Of a stretch of 53,527 bases of DNA, positions 13,790 to 21,318 are shown piece by piece. A model generated the notes under the pieces. It saw only the letters and a program-made list of their open reading frames with translations. It had not been told where the DNA came from and did not search any database. Each line of letters begins with the position of its first letter. Position 1 is the stretch's first letter. The translations under genes and the position numbers were made by a program. The DNA comes from a virus: positions 1 to 53,527 of IMG/VR virus record IMGVR_UViG_3300042987_002836. One strand, 5' to 3'.

Positions 13790-13977
13790 GATGGTGGTTC
13801 TTCTTTCCGCGTCCTTACAAGACGCGAGGATAACTGTAAGCCAAGAAGATCAGGCTGTGAGTCTCAAAGATTTTTCGGTGAGATCACACTTACAGGAGGA
13901 ACTGCCTTTCAGAAACACGGTCCTGCGGCCGAACACGACCGCTTCTTGAAGTGATTCTGAACTGCCGCTAGAAGTGG

Positions 13978-14346
13978 CTACTTCGTGGTGTCAACGATGG
14001 AATACTTTTCGGCGTGAGCCGAGTTTGGATCAAGAGTCTTGTACCAGCCACGAGACTGCATGAGGACTCCAGGTCTGCCCGTCACCTCACAGGTACGCGA
14101 CGCGATCTCTTCGTACTTCTCCACAACGGCATCCATCTGCGGGATTAGATCTGCCTTCTTTGTACTGAAGTAGTACCTTAGTCCGCCGTACTTCTCTTTG
14201 ATCTGGCAGACTTCGTAGCTAGGATCGATCTCCGTCAGGTCGCGGTCGCAGTCGATCACGAGCTGATACCAGCCGGGTCCGACATCAATCGAGTACCAGT
14301 ATCCAGGCATGATCTTCGCCTTGATTAGTTCTAGCTGTATTTGCAT
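13978..14346 (-). CDS. Phage-conserved hypothetical protein (122 aa)
   Basis: The frame is open through the upstream tRNA, where it would give the well-known false peptide AQLGRASGLGPEGRRFKSCR. The real start is most likely the ATG at 14346, with GGA seven bases upstream. The motifs YEVCQIKEKYGGLRYYF and CEVTGRPGVL belong to a family often seen in tailed phages, of unknown function. Confidence 0.75.
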   Translation of the reverse strand: MQIQLELIKAKIMPGYWYSIDVGPGWYQLVIDCDRDLTEIDPSYEVCQIKEKYGGLRYYFSTKKADLIPQMDAVVEKYEEIASRTCEVTGRPGVLMQSRGWYKTLDPNSAHAEKYSIVDTTK

Positions 14347-14359
14347 TTCTGATTCCATG

Positions 14360-14433
<74 letters not shown>

Positions 14434-14443
14434 TATTTTTGAG

Positions 14444-14517
14444 AGCCCTCGGTGGGATTCGAACCCACGACCACCTCATTACAAGTGAGGTGCTCTGGCC
14501 AGCTGAGCTACAAGGGC
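14444..14517 (-). tRNA. tRNA-Thr (anticodon UGU)
   Basis: Minus strand begins GCCCTTGTAGCTCAGC. Acceptor GCCCTTG/CGAGGGC (one G-U pair), anticodon stem CCTCA/TGAGG with loop CTTGTAA, and T-arm GTGGGTTCGAATCCCAC. Discriminator U, CCA not encoded. Ten bp upstream of tRNA-Pro. Thr and Pro are very abundant in the collagen-like and Thr-rich proteins of this phage. Confidence 0.93.
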
Positions 14518-14546
14518 GTTTGGATCTCTGTACTTTTACTGTACTC

Positions 14547-14960
14547 TTAGAGAACCGGATTGTTGCCTTCTACGATGTCGATCGCACGACGGAGACCGAG
14601 AGTATAGAGGCTCTTGTCGTCCTCTATCGTCTTGTCCCACTCGTCGACCATCGTCCGGAGACGAGAGACGATCGTGTCCTGCCAGCGGCTGATCGTCTCG
14701 TACGCGACAAGAATCATCACGTCTTCTGGAAAGATGTCGCCGAAGGTCTCTTTGACAAGTCTACCGATCTCAAAGGCAGCCTCTTGAGTACTGCTGATCT
14801 CGCGCTGAGGCTCGATCACCTGGAAGCCTCGATCCTGAGAAGTGACAGGCCTGTAATCTGCGGCAGCCTTATCGTCTAGCTCCACCCAACCGGAGTTCTT
14901 CTCCGGATCGTAGACGTAGTTCTCTCGGTTCTCTGGGTCGTAGACGTTCTCGTCGGTCAT
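14547..14960 (-). CDS. Hypothetical acidic protein (137 aa)
   Basis: Opens with two YDPE repeats (VYDPENRENYVYDPEKNSG), then a helical domain from about residue 55 to the end (EAAFEIGRLVKETFGDIFPE, WQDTIVSRLRTMVDEWDKTI). ATGA overlap with the upstream microprotein gene. No family recognised. Confidence 0.75.
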   Translation of the reverse strand: MTDENVYDPENRENYVYDPEKNSGWVELDDKAAADYRPVTSQDRGFQVIEPQREISSTQEAAFEIGRLVKETFGDIFPEDVMILVAYETISRWQDTIVSRLRTMVDEWDKTIEDDKSLYTLGLRRAIDIVEGNNPVL

Positions 14961-15037
14961 TTTTTGCTCCTATTGTTGAGTATGAAGAACAACACTGCGA
15001 TCGGCCCGATCACAAGAAGCGGAATGAGGTTGTTCAT
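14957..15037 (-). CDS. 26-residue single-TM microprotein
   Basis: Encodes MNNLIPLLVIGPIAVLFF followed by a short basic tail ending NRSKK: one transmembrane helix with a positive C-terminus. It overlaps both neighbours by ATGA (15034-15037 and 14957-14960), a chain that strongly suggests coupled translation. Too short for family assignment. Confidence 0.65.
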   Translation of the reverse strand: MNNLIPLLVIGPIAVLFFILNNRSKK

Positions 15038-15525
15038 ACCTCTGTCCTGCACTTTCCGCAGAGAAGCGCGTCGAAGCCTGTCGCGTGCATCGCCGACGTT
15101 CCACGCTGGGTAACAGCGGCAGGAGTCAGGTCGGCTGCCTTTTCCTTGCACCGGTCACAGACTAGATCTTCCAGCCAGTCGATCTTTCCGTCTTTCTGTG
15201 TCAGCGCGTACATTCCACGAGCAAGAGCGTGCAGTCCGCCAGATCCTTCGGTCTTTCTCAGGAAAGGACGTAGATCTGACACCTTCACGACCGGACGACA
15301 CCTCTTGCACGGACAGTCCATCTTGGTCGGCTTGCAGATCGTAAGAGCTCCAGCGACAGTGTGCCGAGTAACCGGATGTCCACAGATACAGATCCGATTG
15401 TCGCGCTTTGGCTTTGCCGCTAGATCTCCCTCAAGAGACTTCATGTCTTCTTGAGTCAGGCCGATCGCTCTCAGTCCGTCTTCCGCGCTTGTCGTCAGAT
15501 CAGAGTTGTCTATCTTTTTTGGCAT
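15034..15525 (-). CDS. Cysteine-rich zinc-finger-like protein (163 aa)
   Basis: Paired cysteines at CICGHPVTRH, CPCKRC, CDRCKE and CGKC give room for two zinc sites. The part CICGHPVTRHT resembles short zinc domains frequent in actinobacteriophage proteins. First gene of the minus-strand run that starts at the strand-switch region; preceded by GGAAGGACAAGACGG and a sigma70-like promoter. Confidence 0.75.
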   Translation of the reverse strand: MPKKIDNSDLTTSAEDGLRAIGLTQEDMKSLEGDLAAKPKRDNRICICGHPVTRHTVAGALTICKPTKMDCPCKRCRPVVKVSDLRPFLRKTEGSGGLHALARGMYALTQKDGKIDWLEDLVCDRCKEKAADLTPAAVTQRGTSAMHATGFDALLCGKCRTEV

Positions 15526-15551
15526 CCGTCTTGTCCTTCCAAAGAGAGAAA

Positions 15552-15580
15552 GTTGTACAGTTCGCGTATTCCCATGTCAA
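15552..15580 (-). promoter_or_regulatory. Sigma70-like promoter for the 11.3-15.5 kb operon
   Basis: Minus strand carries TTGACA, a 17-bp spacer and TACAAC. It points into 15034-15525 and is unlike the 15-copy element, so this block is probably read by the host sigma factor on a different schedule. Confidence 0.6.
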
Positions 15581-15693
15581 GAATCTTACCATGTGAAAGT
15601 GTGCGATGCGTCATCGTGTACCAACTATTCAACTAATACCAACTTATACTGAGTTATTAGTTATTTCAACTATTCTTTGGATACGGTGCACAC

Positions 15694-15711
15694 ATACGCG
15701 TATACGCGTAT
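15694..15711. repeat. 18-bp perfect palindrome
   Basis: ATACGCGTATACGCGTAT reads the same on both strands. Alternating purine-pyrimidine throughout, so it could form a cruciform or bind a symmetric protein. Lies in the strand-switch region. Confidence 0.85.
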
Positions 15712-15854
15712 TAGACTAATAGTTGACATTGCTAATAACTGTATACTTGTACCGGTCATACTACTCTCATTTGTGTGTGAGCACACATCATTCTTCTGTA
15801 GTATCTTTTTTCACAGATCTCTCTCGCTCGCTCAAGAGATCCGAATAGTCGAAG

Positions 15855-15891
15855 GTTGACATTAGTGCAATAGTGTTTAGTTGACATTAGT
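15855..15891 (+). repeat. Direct repeat GTTGACATTAGT (two copies)
   Basis: Identical 12-mers at 15855-15866 and 15880-15891, with a shorter relative TAGTTGACATTG at 15720. They contain TTGACA, but no good -10 lies at the right distance, so they look more like protein-binding iterons than promoters. Confidence 0.6.
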
Positions 15892-16095
15892 CGTACCGCG
15901 ACCTCTCTTGCTCGTTATCTCTGTGCAAATCCTCCGGCAAAAGCAGATTAGTACAATAAGATCTAGACCTAGAGCACTTATCTATCGACCCGCGGGCGAA
16001 CTTGAGAAAGAGACAGTTCAGCAACAAGCAGGTTTACCGTTTTGTCTTGTTCAGTCTCTGTAACGGTCACTTGTAAGTTCCTGAGCGTCGCGCTT

Positions 16096-16110
16096 ATTTG
16101 CTCAGCAAAT
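16096..16110. repeat. 15-bp palindrome ATTTGCTCAGCAAAT
   Basis: Seven-bp arms around a single C. Located upstream of the rightward operon; possible operator. Confidence 0.6.
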
Positions 16111-16145
16111 CCTCTCACAACGTCTTCTCTGACTTTTCAAAGTTC

Positions 16146-16215
16146 CATAATCGAGAACAAAAGTCCTATCTCATAATCCATAATCGCGCCGATGCGCGAG
16201 CATTATGCGCATAAT
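16146..16215. promoter_or_regulatory. Cluster of CATAAT sites with nested palindromes
   Basis: CATAAT at 16146, 16172, 16179 and 16210, and its complement ATTATG at 16202. It includes TCGCGC-cgat-GCGCGA (16184-16199) and the perfect 14-bp palindrome ATTATGCGCATAAT (16202-16215), which ends eight bases before the GTG of the first rightward gene. Probable operator array for the rightward operon. Confidence 0.5.
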
Positions 16216-16223
16216 GAGAGCAG

Positions 16224-16514
16224 GTGAGCGAAGAACTTCACCGCTTGGTGTACAATGACTGCATGGTGTTCTTCGAAGAGGATCCGCAGGAGAAAGCTCT
16301 TCGAAGAATCAACGCGTGCATTCACACGATCGTCAGCGTCATCGAAGAGCTGGCTGATCCGAAGGAGATCGACGAGCGAGCAGATCTATTGATCGCGGTC
16401 GAGAACCTGATGGACGTGTCAACATTCCTTACAGACCAAGTTCGCGGCATCGCGTGGCAGCACAGCCTGACACCGAGCGAGGCCGCAGACAGAGAAGATC
16501 CAGACAGCTACTAA
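16224..16514 (+). CDS. Hypothetical helical protein (96 aa), GTG start
   Basis: The GTG at 16224 follows GAGAGCAG; the ATG at 16263 is an alternative. Sequence such as RRINACIHTIVSVIEELADP and ADLLIAVENLMDVSTFLTDQ points to an all-helical soluble protein. First gene of the rightward unit, directly behind the CATAAT operator cluster. Confidence 0.65.
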   Translation: MSEELHRLVYNDCMVFFEEDPQEKALRRINACIHTIVSVIEELADPKEIDERADLLIAVENLMDVSTFLTDQVRGIAWQHSLTPSEAADREDPDSY

Positions 16515-16523
16515 AGAGAGCAA

Positions 16524-19500
16524 ATGAATACGACTCACCCGTCCGGGTGGGGAGACCAAGGGGCAACAACTTCATACAAGCGTCGCGCGATCCGCAGGCG
16601 CTTTCTTGCCGTTCTTCCGGCCTTCATGTGGGTGCTTGCGCTTGTTCCGCAGCCCAAGTCAGTGAGCGCCTCGGACGGTCAAGGACTTGTTTTTGCGTGG
16701 CAGTCTGCCACCGTCTCTCAAGACGTAGCGGTTCCTGGCAACTGGGCGTCGGCGTCTACACTTACGGCGACCGTCAGCGCGGCGGAGACGCAAGACTGGA
16801 AGGCGTCATCTGACACTCTTACCGTCGGCATCCAGCTTCTTGGCGCAGGCGGAGGAAGCATCTACAATCACAACACGGGCGTCATCACGCTTACCGACGG
16901 CGGAACTTTCAATAACTACTCGATCAGCGTCACGGCGGCTGGCGTCGGCGCGGGTTGGGCAAGCGTCGCTACCGTTCGTATCTATATCATTGGTCAAGAC
17001 GGCGAGTTCTGGGCAGGCAACTACGGCACCCGCGTCGACACCGCGTCTCTCACGCTAGACGGCACGGAGCTGCTCGCGAACGGCGAGTTCGCATCTACGT
17101 CTGGCTGGACATCGTCTCTAGGCTGGCAGACATGCTCGGGCGGATCAGGCGCGTTCCCGTGCGTTGGCCAGTCAGCCGTTCAGATCAACAACCCGACAAC
17201 GACCACGACTTCTTCTACAACTACTACGACCACAACGACCGTCCCCGCTCCTGGAGCAGGCACCGAGACGACCGAGAACTTTGAAGGTCCCGGCCCGACG
17301 ACCGCCGGCCTCACCGCAAGAGTCAACGGCAACGCGCTGACGACATCGAACCAGAGCGGCTGGTACTACGCGAACATGAACAACGGCTACGGCACTCAAG
17401 GCTACGCGATCTACGCGGGCAACCCGAGCGCCGCGATGACGATCACGCTTCCGTCCGCGCTCAATCCGCGAAGCTTCTACTTCCGTGTCGGCGCGAAGAA
17501 CGGCGATGCAACAGGCACCGTCACCTACTCCGACAGCACAACGGCGTCGTTCACGATCGGCAACTCTGTTCTTACCGCCGGCTGCTCGACATGCCAGGCT
17601 CCCGGTTACTACAAGGAGATCTACTTCAACGGCAACGGCAAGATCATCACGAGCTTCTCTCTTCCAGCAGAGGGCGACATCTACTTCGTCGACATGCTGC
17701 GCATCAGCGACGCGACCGCCGTCTCGAGCGGTGTCGATCCGAACCCGTCGCTTACGACTACAACCACCACCACTACTACAACAACAACTACGACTACTAC
17801 TACGACAACAACAACAACAACAACAACAACAACAGTTCCAGCCGCGACTTCTCTCGAAGTGTCCAGCCTTCTAGACGATGGGTCAGCCGGCACCTTGCGC
17901 TGGGCGATCACGCAAGCGAACGCAACAGCAGGCGGCGCGTACGACGCGATCACATTCACGGTGAACGGGACGATCGAGTTGACAAGCTCTCTGCCACAGA
18001 TCACTCAGAGTGTGACGATCACCGGCAACGGAAAGACAAACACGATTATCGACGGGATGACCTTGTACCGTCCGTTCAACGTCGCATCAGGCAGAACATT
18101 GACTGTCTCCGACATGACGCTGAAGCGCGGTCCCTCCGCTAACGGTGGTCTTATCTATAACGGCGCCGGAACAGTGACGGCAAGCAACATGCGCTTCACG
18201 ACAATGGGAGGCGGCAGCGCTGTTTGGAACAACAACGGAACCTCAGTAGCAACATACACAGACTGCACATGGGACGCTCTTTACACGGGCATTGGTGGAG
18301 ACTACGGAAGCACCCCAAACCTTACTGCTGGCTACACCTCGTGGGACGCGGTCAACCCCTCTAATGGAGCACTGATTGCCCCAGACACGGTGTTCTCAAA
18401 TAGGACTTATGTGATAAGAGGAACCTTCACTGGCAACACGTACGGAATCAACCAACAGCGTTTTACGAAAGTCCAAGACTCAACATTTACAAACAACGGA
18501 ATTGCTGCGAGTATCAATGGTCTCAACAGAAGCCAGATTCTTGATTCAACATTTTCTGGAAGCTCTATAGCGATTTATCACAGCTCGTGGATTCCCGTCG
18601 GCTGGAACATGGGCACCAATAATCGACTCATTGACGGGAACACATTCACCAACAACACGATTGCGATAGATCTGGCAGACGGTTACAACAATGGTCAGCG
18701 CTATCAGGGTTGGGCGACGGTTAGTGACAATTCTTGGGATGAAAACGGAACCTGGATTAGATACGCAGTTTGGAACTCAACATCAAATGCGAACACAACT
18801 GGCACTTTGATTCCGGGTCAAGAAACAACCCTGCTCGCACAGTCGGGAAATACCGTCCCTACGACGACAACCACTACGACGACAACCACCACAACGTCAA
18901 CCACCACGACCACGACAACCACACCACCGTCGCAAGAGCAAGCAACGCCAAGCGGAACAACTTCTTCAACTACAGCACCCCCAGCCGAGCCAGAAGACAC
19001 AACACCAGACACAACACCAGATACGACGCCAGATACTTCCGTCGATCCTGAGGACCCAGATACGACCGCACCGGAATCCACACTGCCAGACCCAGAAGAA
19101 GAATCCACGCCAGAGACGCTTCCAGAAGAAACAGAGCCAGAAGAGACAGTGCCAGATACGTCGCCTGAAACAGAACAGACAGAACCTGAAGCGGAAGAGC
19201 AAATAGTTGAAGAGCCTGAATCACAAGAAGACACTACCACTGAACCTGGAGAAATTGTTGAGATCGACACAGAGGCCGCGATTGAAGAGATTCTTTCAGT
19301 TGAGTCGGCGGAAGAGCTGGCCGAGGTGCTGTCGGACATCCTGGATCAACCGATCAGCGACGAGCAGTTCGACGAGGTTATCAGCGCGGTCCTTGACGAG
19401 CCGCTGACGACTCAAGAACTTGAAGCGGTCCTCGACGTCTTAGAGTCCGACTCGGTCACCGAAGAGCAGGTCGCGTCGGCTGTTGACAAGATCCTTGAGA

Positions 19501-20030
19501 ATGAGGTCGACACAGGCGCGGCCGTCGCGCTCGTGACAAGCGAGAAGGTCCTCGAGTCCATCAGCACCGAGCAGGCAGAACAGATCTTCGAGGCGATCGA
19601 CACCGAGCAGCTAGACGACTCGGCCAAGACCGAGATCGCCGAGGCCTTGACAGACGCTCCAGAAGACGTGAAAGAGACGTTCGAGGAGACGATCGACATC
19701 TACGGCGACGGCTTCGACGAGTACACGCCTGTTGGATCTGTTGTTACAGTAGGAGAAAGGCGCACGCTGATCGCCGCGACAGCAGTCTTGTCGACCGCTG
19801 GCGCTGGCGTTGCGATGGCTGGAGGAGCGTCTGGCGGTTCACCGTCAGGCGGTGGCAGCGGCGGGAGTAGCGGTGGCGGCTCTTCAGGTGGCGGTAGCAG
19901 CGGTAACGACGCGGCGAAGAAACCAGAAGAAGAGGAAGAGGGCGGCGGAGAGTTGACGGGGCCAGAAGAAGACGACGATGACGAAGAGTTTACACGCAAT
20001 AGCATCTTCAAGTACCCCGAGGAGTTGTAA
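16524..20030 (+). CDS. Large secreted, Thr-linked beta-helix protein with C-terminal membrane anchor (1168 aa)
   Basis: Residues 1 to about 49 form a long signal peptide (basic KRRAIRRR, hydrophobic core, cleavage near VSA-SDG). An N-terminal jelly-roll-like domain follows, then a poly-Thr linker (about 224-242), a second beta domain, and a 25-plus-residue poly-Thr tract (about 411-437). Residues about 443-772 are a right-handed beta-helix beginning LEVSSLLDDGSAGTLRWAIT, typical of bacterial surface proteins. A third Thr linker, an acidic Pro/Glu/Thr stretch (about 803-912) and a helical repeat region (about 912-1070) lead to a TM helix (RTLIAATAVLSTAGAGVAMA), a Gly/Ser spacer and an acidic tail. 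The architecture resembles Acidimicrobiia surface proteins and was probably acquired from a host. It could be displayed on the infected cell (exclusion, aggregation) or be a virion adhesin. Its stop overlaps the next ATG (TAATG). Confidence 0.8.
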   Translation: MNTTHPSGWGDQGATTSYKRRAIRRRFLAVLPAFMWVLALVPQPKSVSASDGQGLVFAWQSATVSQDVAVPGNWASASTLTATVSAAETQDWKASSDTLTVGIQLLGAGGGSIYNHNTGVITLTDGGTFNNYSISVTAAGVGAGWASVATVRIYIIGQDGEFWAGNYGTRVDTASLTLDGTELLANGEFASTSGWTSSLGWQTCSGGSGAFPCVGQSAVQINNPTTTTTSSTTTTTTTTVPAPGAGTETTENFEGPGPTTAGLTARVNGNALTTSNQSGWYYANMNNGYGTQGYAIYAGNPSAAMTITLPSALNPRSFYFRVGAKNGDATGTVTYSDSTTASFTIGNSVLTAGCSTCQAPGYYKEIYFNGNGKIITSFSLPAEGDIYFVDMLRISDATAVSSGVDPNPSLTTTTTTTTTTTTTTTTTTTTTTTTTTTVPAATSLEVSSLLDDGSAGTLRWAITQANATAGGAYDAITFTVNGTIELTSSLPQITQSVTITGNGKTNTIIDGMTLYRPFNVASGRTLTVSDMTLKRGPSANGGLIYNGAGTVTASNMRFTTMGGGSAVWNNNGTSVATYTDCTWDALYTGIGGDYGSTPNLTAGYTSWDAVNPSNGALIAPDTVFSNRTYVIRGTFTGNTYGINQQRFTKVQDSTFTNNGIAASINGLNRSQILDSTFSGSSIAIYHSSWIPVGWNMGTNNRLIDGNTFTNNTIAIDLADGYNNGQRYQGWATVSDNSWDENGTWIRYAVWNSTSNANTTGTLIPGQETTLLAQSGNTVPTTTTTTTTTTTTSTTTTTTTTPPSQEQATPSGTTSSTTAPPAEPEDTTPDTTPDTTPDTSVDPEDPDTTAPESTLPDPEEESTPETLPEETEPEETVPDTSPETEQTEPEAEEQIVEEPESQEDTTTEPGEIVEIDTEAAIEEILSVESAEELAEVLSDILDQPISDEQFDEVISAVLDEPLTTQELEAVLDVLESDSVTEEQVASAVDKILENEVDTGAAVALVTSEKVLESISTEQAEQIFEAIDTEQLDDSAKTEIAEALTDAPEDVKETFEETIDIYGDGFDEYTPVGSVVTVGERRTLIAATAVLSTAGAGVAMAGGASGGSPSGGGSGGSSGGGSSGGGSSGNDAAKKPEEEEEGGGELTGPEEDDDDEEFTRNSIFKYPEEL

Positions 20031-20221
20031 TGAGAAAGATCCACTGGCCGCGATTCTTCAAGAAGTTCGCGAAAGAGACAAGCGCGCTGTCGTTCACGAT
20101 CGCGAGCAGCGTCATCGTGTTCGTCACCCTGTCGGGAGACACGCGCAAGATCGCGATTATCGCTACCGTCGCCGCGCTTGTCGTCCACTACATCCACGTG
20201 ATGCTGGAGAATGACGAGTAA
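20030..20221 (+). CDS. Small membrane protein (63 aa), two TM helices
   Basis: Basic N-terminus (MRKIHWPRFFKKFAKE) followed by FTIASSVIVFVTL and IAIIATVAALVVHYIHVML. Overlaps the surface-protein stop by TAATG and the next membrane gene by 11 bp, so all three are translated as a set. Possible accessory or anchor for the surface protein; a holin-like role is the alternative. Confidence 0.7.
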   Translation: MRKIHWPRFFKKFAKETSALSFTIASSVIVFVTLSGDTRKIAIIATVAALVVHYIHVMLENDE

Positions 20222-20432
20222 GCTTCGGCGTCTCGCTCTTCAATACTTCAGAGATCTAGTCTCTCGAGAGCGGTACGTCATACTCATGATGCTCCTTCTC
20301 TCTGCGGTGACCTCCGGTAAGTTGAAGCTCATAGTCACGCTTGCTGCTTCAGCATCTCTTGTGATCTGGACGATTCTTTGGGTTCTTGAGAAGATCTTTG
20401 AGGAAGATCAAGACTCTTCATCACGGTTATAA
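20211..20432 (+). CDS. Small membrane protein (73 aa), two TM helices
   Basis: Same layout as the preceding gene: basic N-terminus (MTSKLRRLALQYFRDLVSRE), two hydrophobic segments (VILMMLLLSAVTSG, LIVTLAASASLVIWTILWVL) and an acidic end. The pair may be distant paralogues or partners. Confidence 0.7.
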   Translation: MTSKLRRLALQYFRDLVSRERYVILMMLLLSAVTSGKLKLIVTLAASASLVIWTILWVLEKIFEEDQDSSSRL

Positions 20433-20443
20433 CAACGCCGAAA

Positions 20444-20511
20444 GTTCCTTGTATAATGAACGCACGGCCTGTTCCTGTAGGTCGCACAACAACCCCTAGA
20501 TAACAAGGAAC
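20444..20511 (+). promoter_or_regulatory. Promoter with inverted repeat upstream of the HTH gene
   Basis: TATAAT at 20452-20457 directly preceded by TTG. GTTCCTTGT (20444-20452) overlaps it and is repeated in inverse as ACAAGGAAC (20503-20511), which contains the ribosome-binding site of the gene at 20513. This could be a pair of operator half-sites for autoregulation. Confidence 0.55.
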
Positions 20512-20512
20512 A

Positions 20513-20998
20513 ATGACAACAATGCCAACAGATACAGACATCGTCAAGGCGTACGCCAAGAAGATTCGCCCGCTTCTCCCAGAGGCGCAGCGCGCGTACG
20601 GCGCACGCAACCAAGACACTCCGTACCACCAGGCCAGCCGCGAGTACAGCAGGCTCTTGGTCGAGTACACTAAGGACGGCGGAAGCTTGATCTCGCTCGC
20701 CGAAGAGCTTGGCGTCTCGTACGCCGGACTTCGTCGCCGTGTCCAGACGTTCGACCTTCCGGTCAACGACTTCACCGCGAACCCAGAAGCCGACGTAGAC
20801 GCTCACATCTCCACGATCGAGACAGCCAAGGAAGAAGGCGCGTCTCAGTACCACGAGGCGCTCTACAACGCGTACAAGGACGGCGTCTCGCTGTCCGAGA
20901 TCGCTCGTCAGCTCGACATCACCAACTCGTACCCGCTCTACTACGGTGTCCAGCGACACCAGAAGAAGCTGCAGGGCAAGCACCTCAAGCGCCGATAA
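20513..20998 (+). CDS. DNA-binding protein with two HTH motifs (161 aa)
   Basis: Two helix-turn-helix segments: SLISLAEELGVSYAGLRRRV (residues about 63-82) and GVSLSEIARQLDITNSYPLY (about 124-143). The basic C-terminus ends KLQGKHLKRR. Ribosome-binding site AAGGAACA; the ATG nine bases downstream is an alternative start. Likely a transcription regulator, possibly of its own promoter. Confidence 0.75.
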   Translation: MTTMPTDTDIVKAYAKKIRPLLPEAQRAYGARNQDTPYHQASREYSRLLVEYTKDGGSLISLAEELGVSYAGLRRRVQTFDLPVNDFTANPEADVDAHISTIETAKEEGASQYHEALYNAYKDGVSLSEIARQLDITNSYPLYYGVQRHQKKLQGKHLKRR

Positions 20999-20999
20999 C

Positions 21000-21110
21000 A
21001 TGATCGACGCCGGAAAGAAGCTACCGTACTGCCCCTGCGCCGAAGACGAGAAGATCTGGGCGATCTTGGCGCACCCGGTCTGTGAAGGAGGCCGAGATGA
21101 CGATGACTGA
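21000..21110 (+). CDS. Very small cysteine-containing protein (36 aa)
   Basis: The ATG lies two bases after the stop of the HTH gene and encodes MIDAGKKLPYCPCAEDEKIW and a later Cys, ending in four Asp. It overlaps the start of 21097-21318 by 14 bp and supplies its AGGAGG. Plausible coupled microprotein. Confidence 0.5.
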   Translation: MIDAGKKLPYCPCAEDEKIWAILAHPVCEGGRDDDD

Positions 21111-21318
21111 GCAAGACCGTGCCGAGTTGACGTACACCGTCATATACAGGCAGGTCTACGGCGCGCTGCAGAAAGACGGCCACCCTCACGAGAAGACGCA
21201 CCGCTCAGCGATCCAGATCACCGACGCTTTGTGGTTCATGTACACCGAGTCCCGCTCGATGAACATTCCGGCCACCGAGAGCGTCATCGTCGACATCGTC
21301 CTCAAGAGCTTCAACTGA
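21097..21318 (+). CDS. Hypothetical protein (73 aa)
   Basis: The ATG at 21097 follows AGGAGG by five bases and is preferred over an upstream GTG. Starts MTMTEQDRAELTYTVIYRQV; helical and soluble. Its TGA overlaps the next ATG (TGATG). No family recognised. Confidence 0.7.
   Translation: MTMTEQDRAELTYTVIYRQVYGALQKDGHPHEKTHRSAIQITDALWFMYTESRSMNIPATESVIVDIVLKSFN

Larger units (their letters stand above)
15526..16223. other. Non-coding strand-switch region (candidate origin/control region)
   Basis: About 700 bp without a convincing gene, between divergently transcribed arms and noticeably more AT-rich in its left half. It holds an 18-bp perfect palindrome at 15694-15711, an 8-bp inverted repeat AACTAATA/TATTAGTT at 15631-15662, direct repeats CAACTATTC at 15622 and 15667, GTTGACATTAGT twice 25 bp apart at 15855 and 15880, a 15-bp palindrome at 16096-16110, and several CATAAT sites at 16146-16215. 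Confidence 0.6.

Noticed and set aside
13790-13977. Small genes in the gap between the holin-like gene and 13978
   Set aside because: Frames on both strands are short and lack ribosome-binding sites; only a weak GCGTC/GACGC hairpin is visible.
20408-21001. 197-codon minus-strand frame opposite the HTH gene
   Set aside because: The plus-strand gene has clear HTH motifs and a ribosome-binding site; the opposite frame shows no recognisable features.
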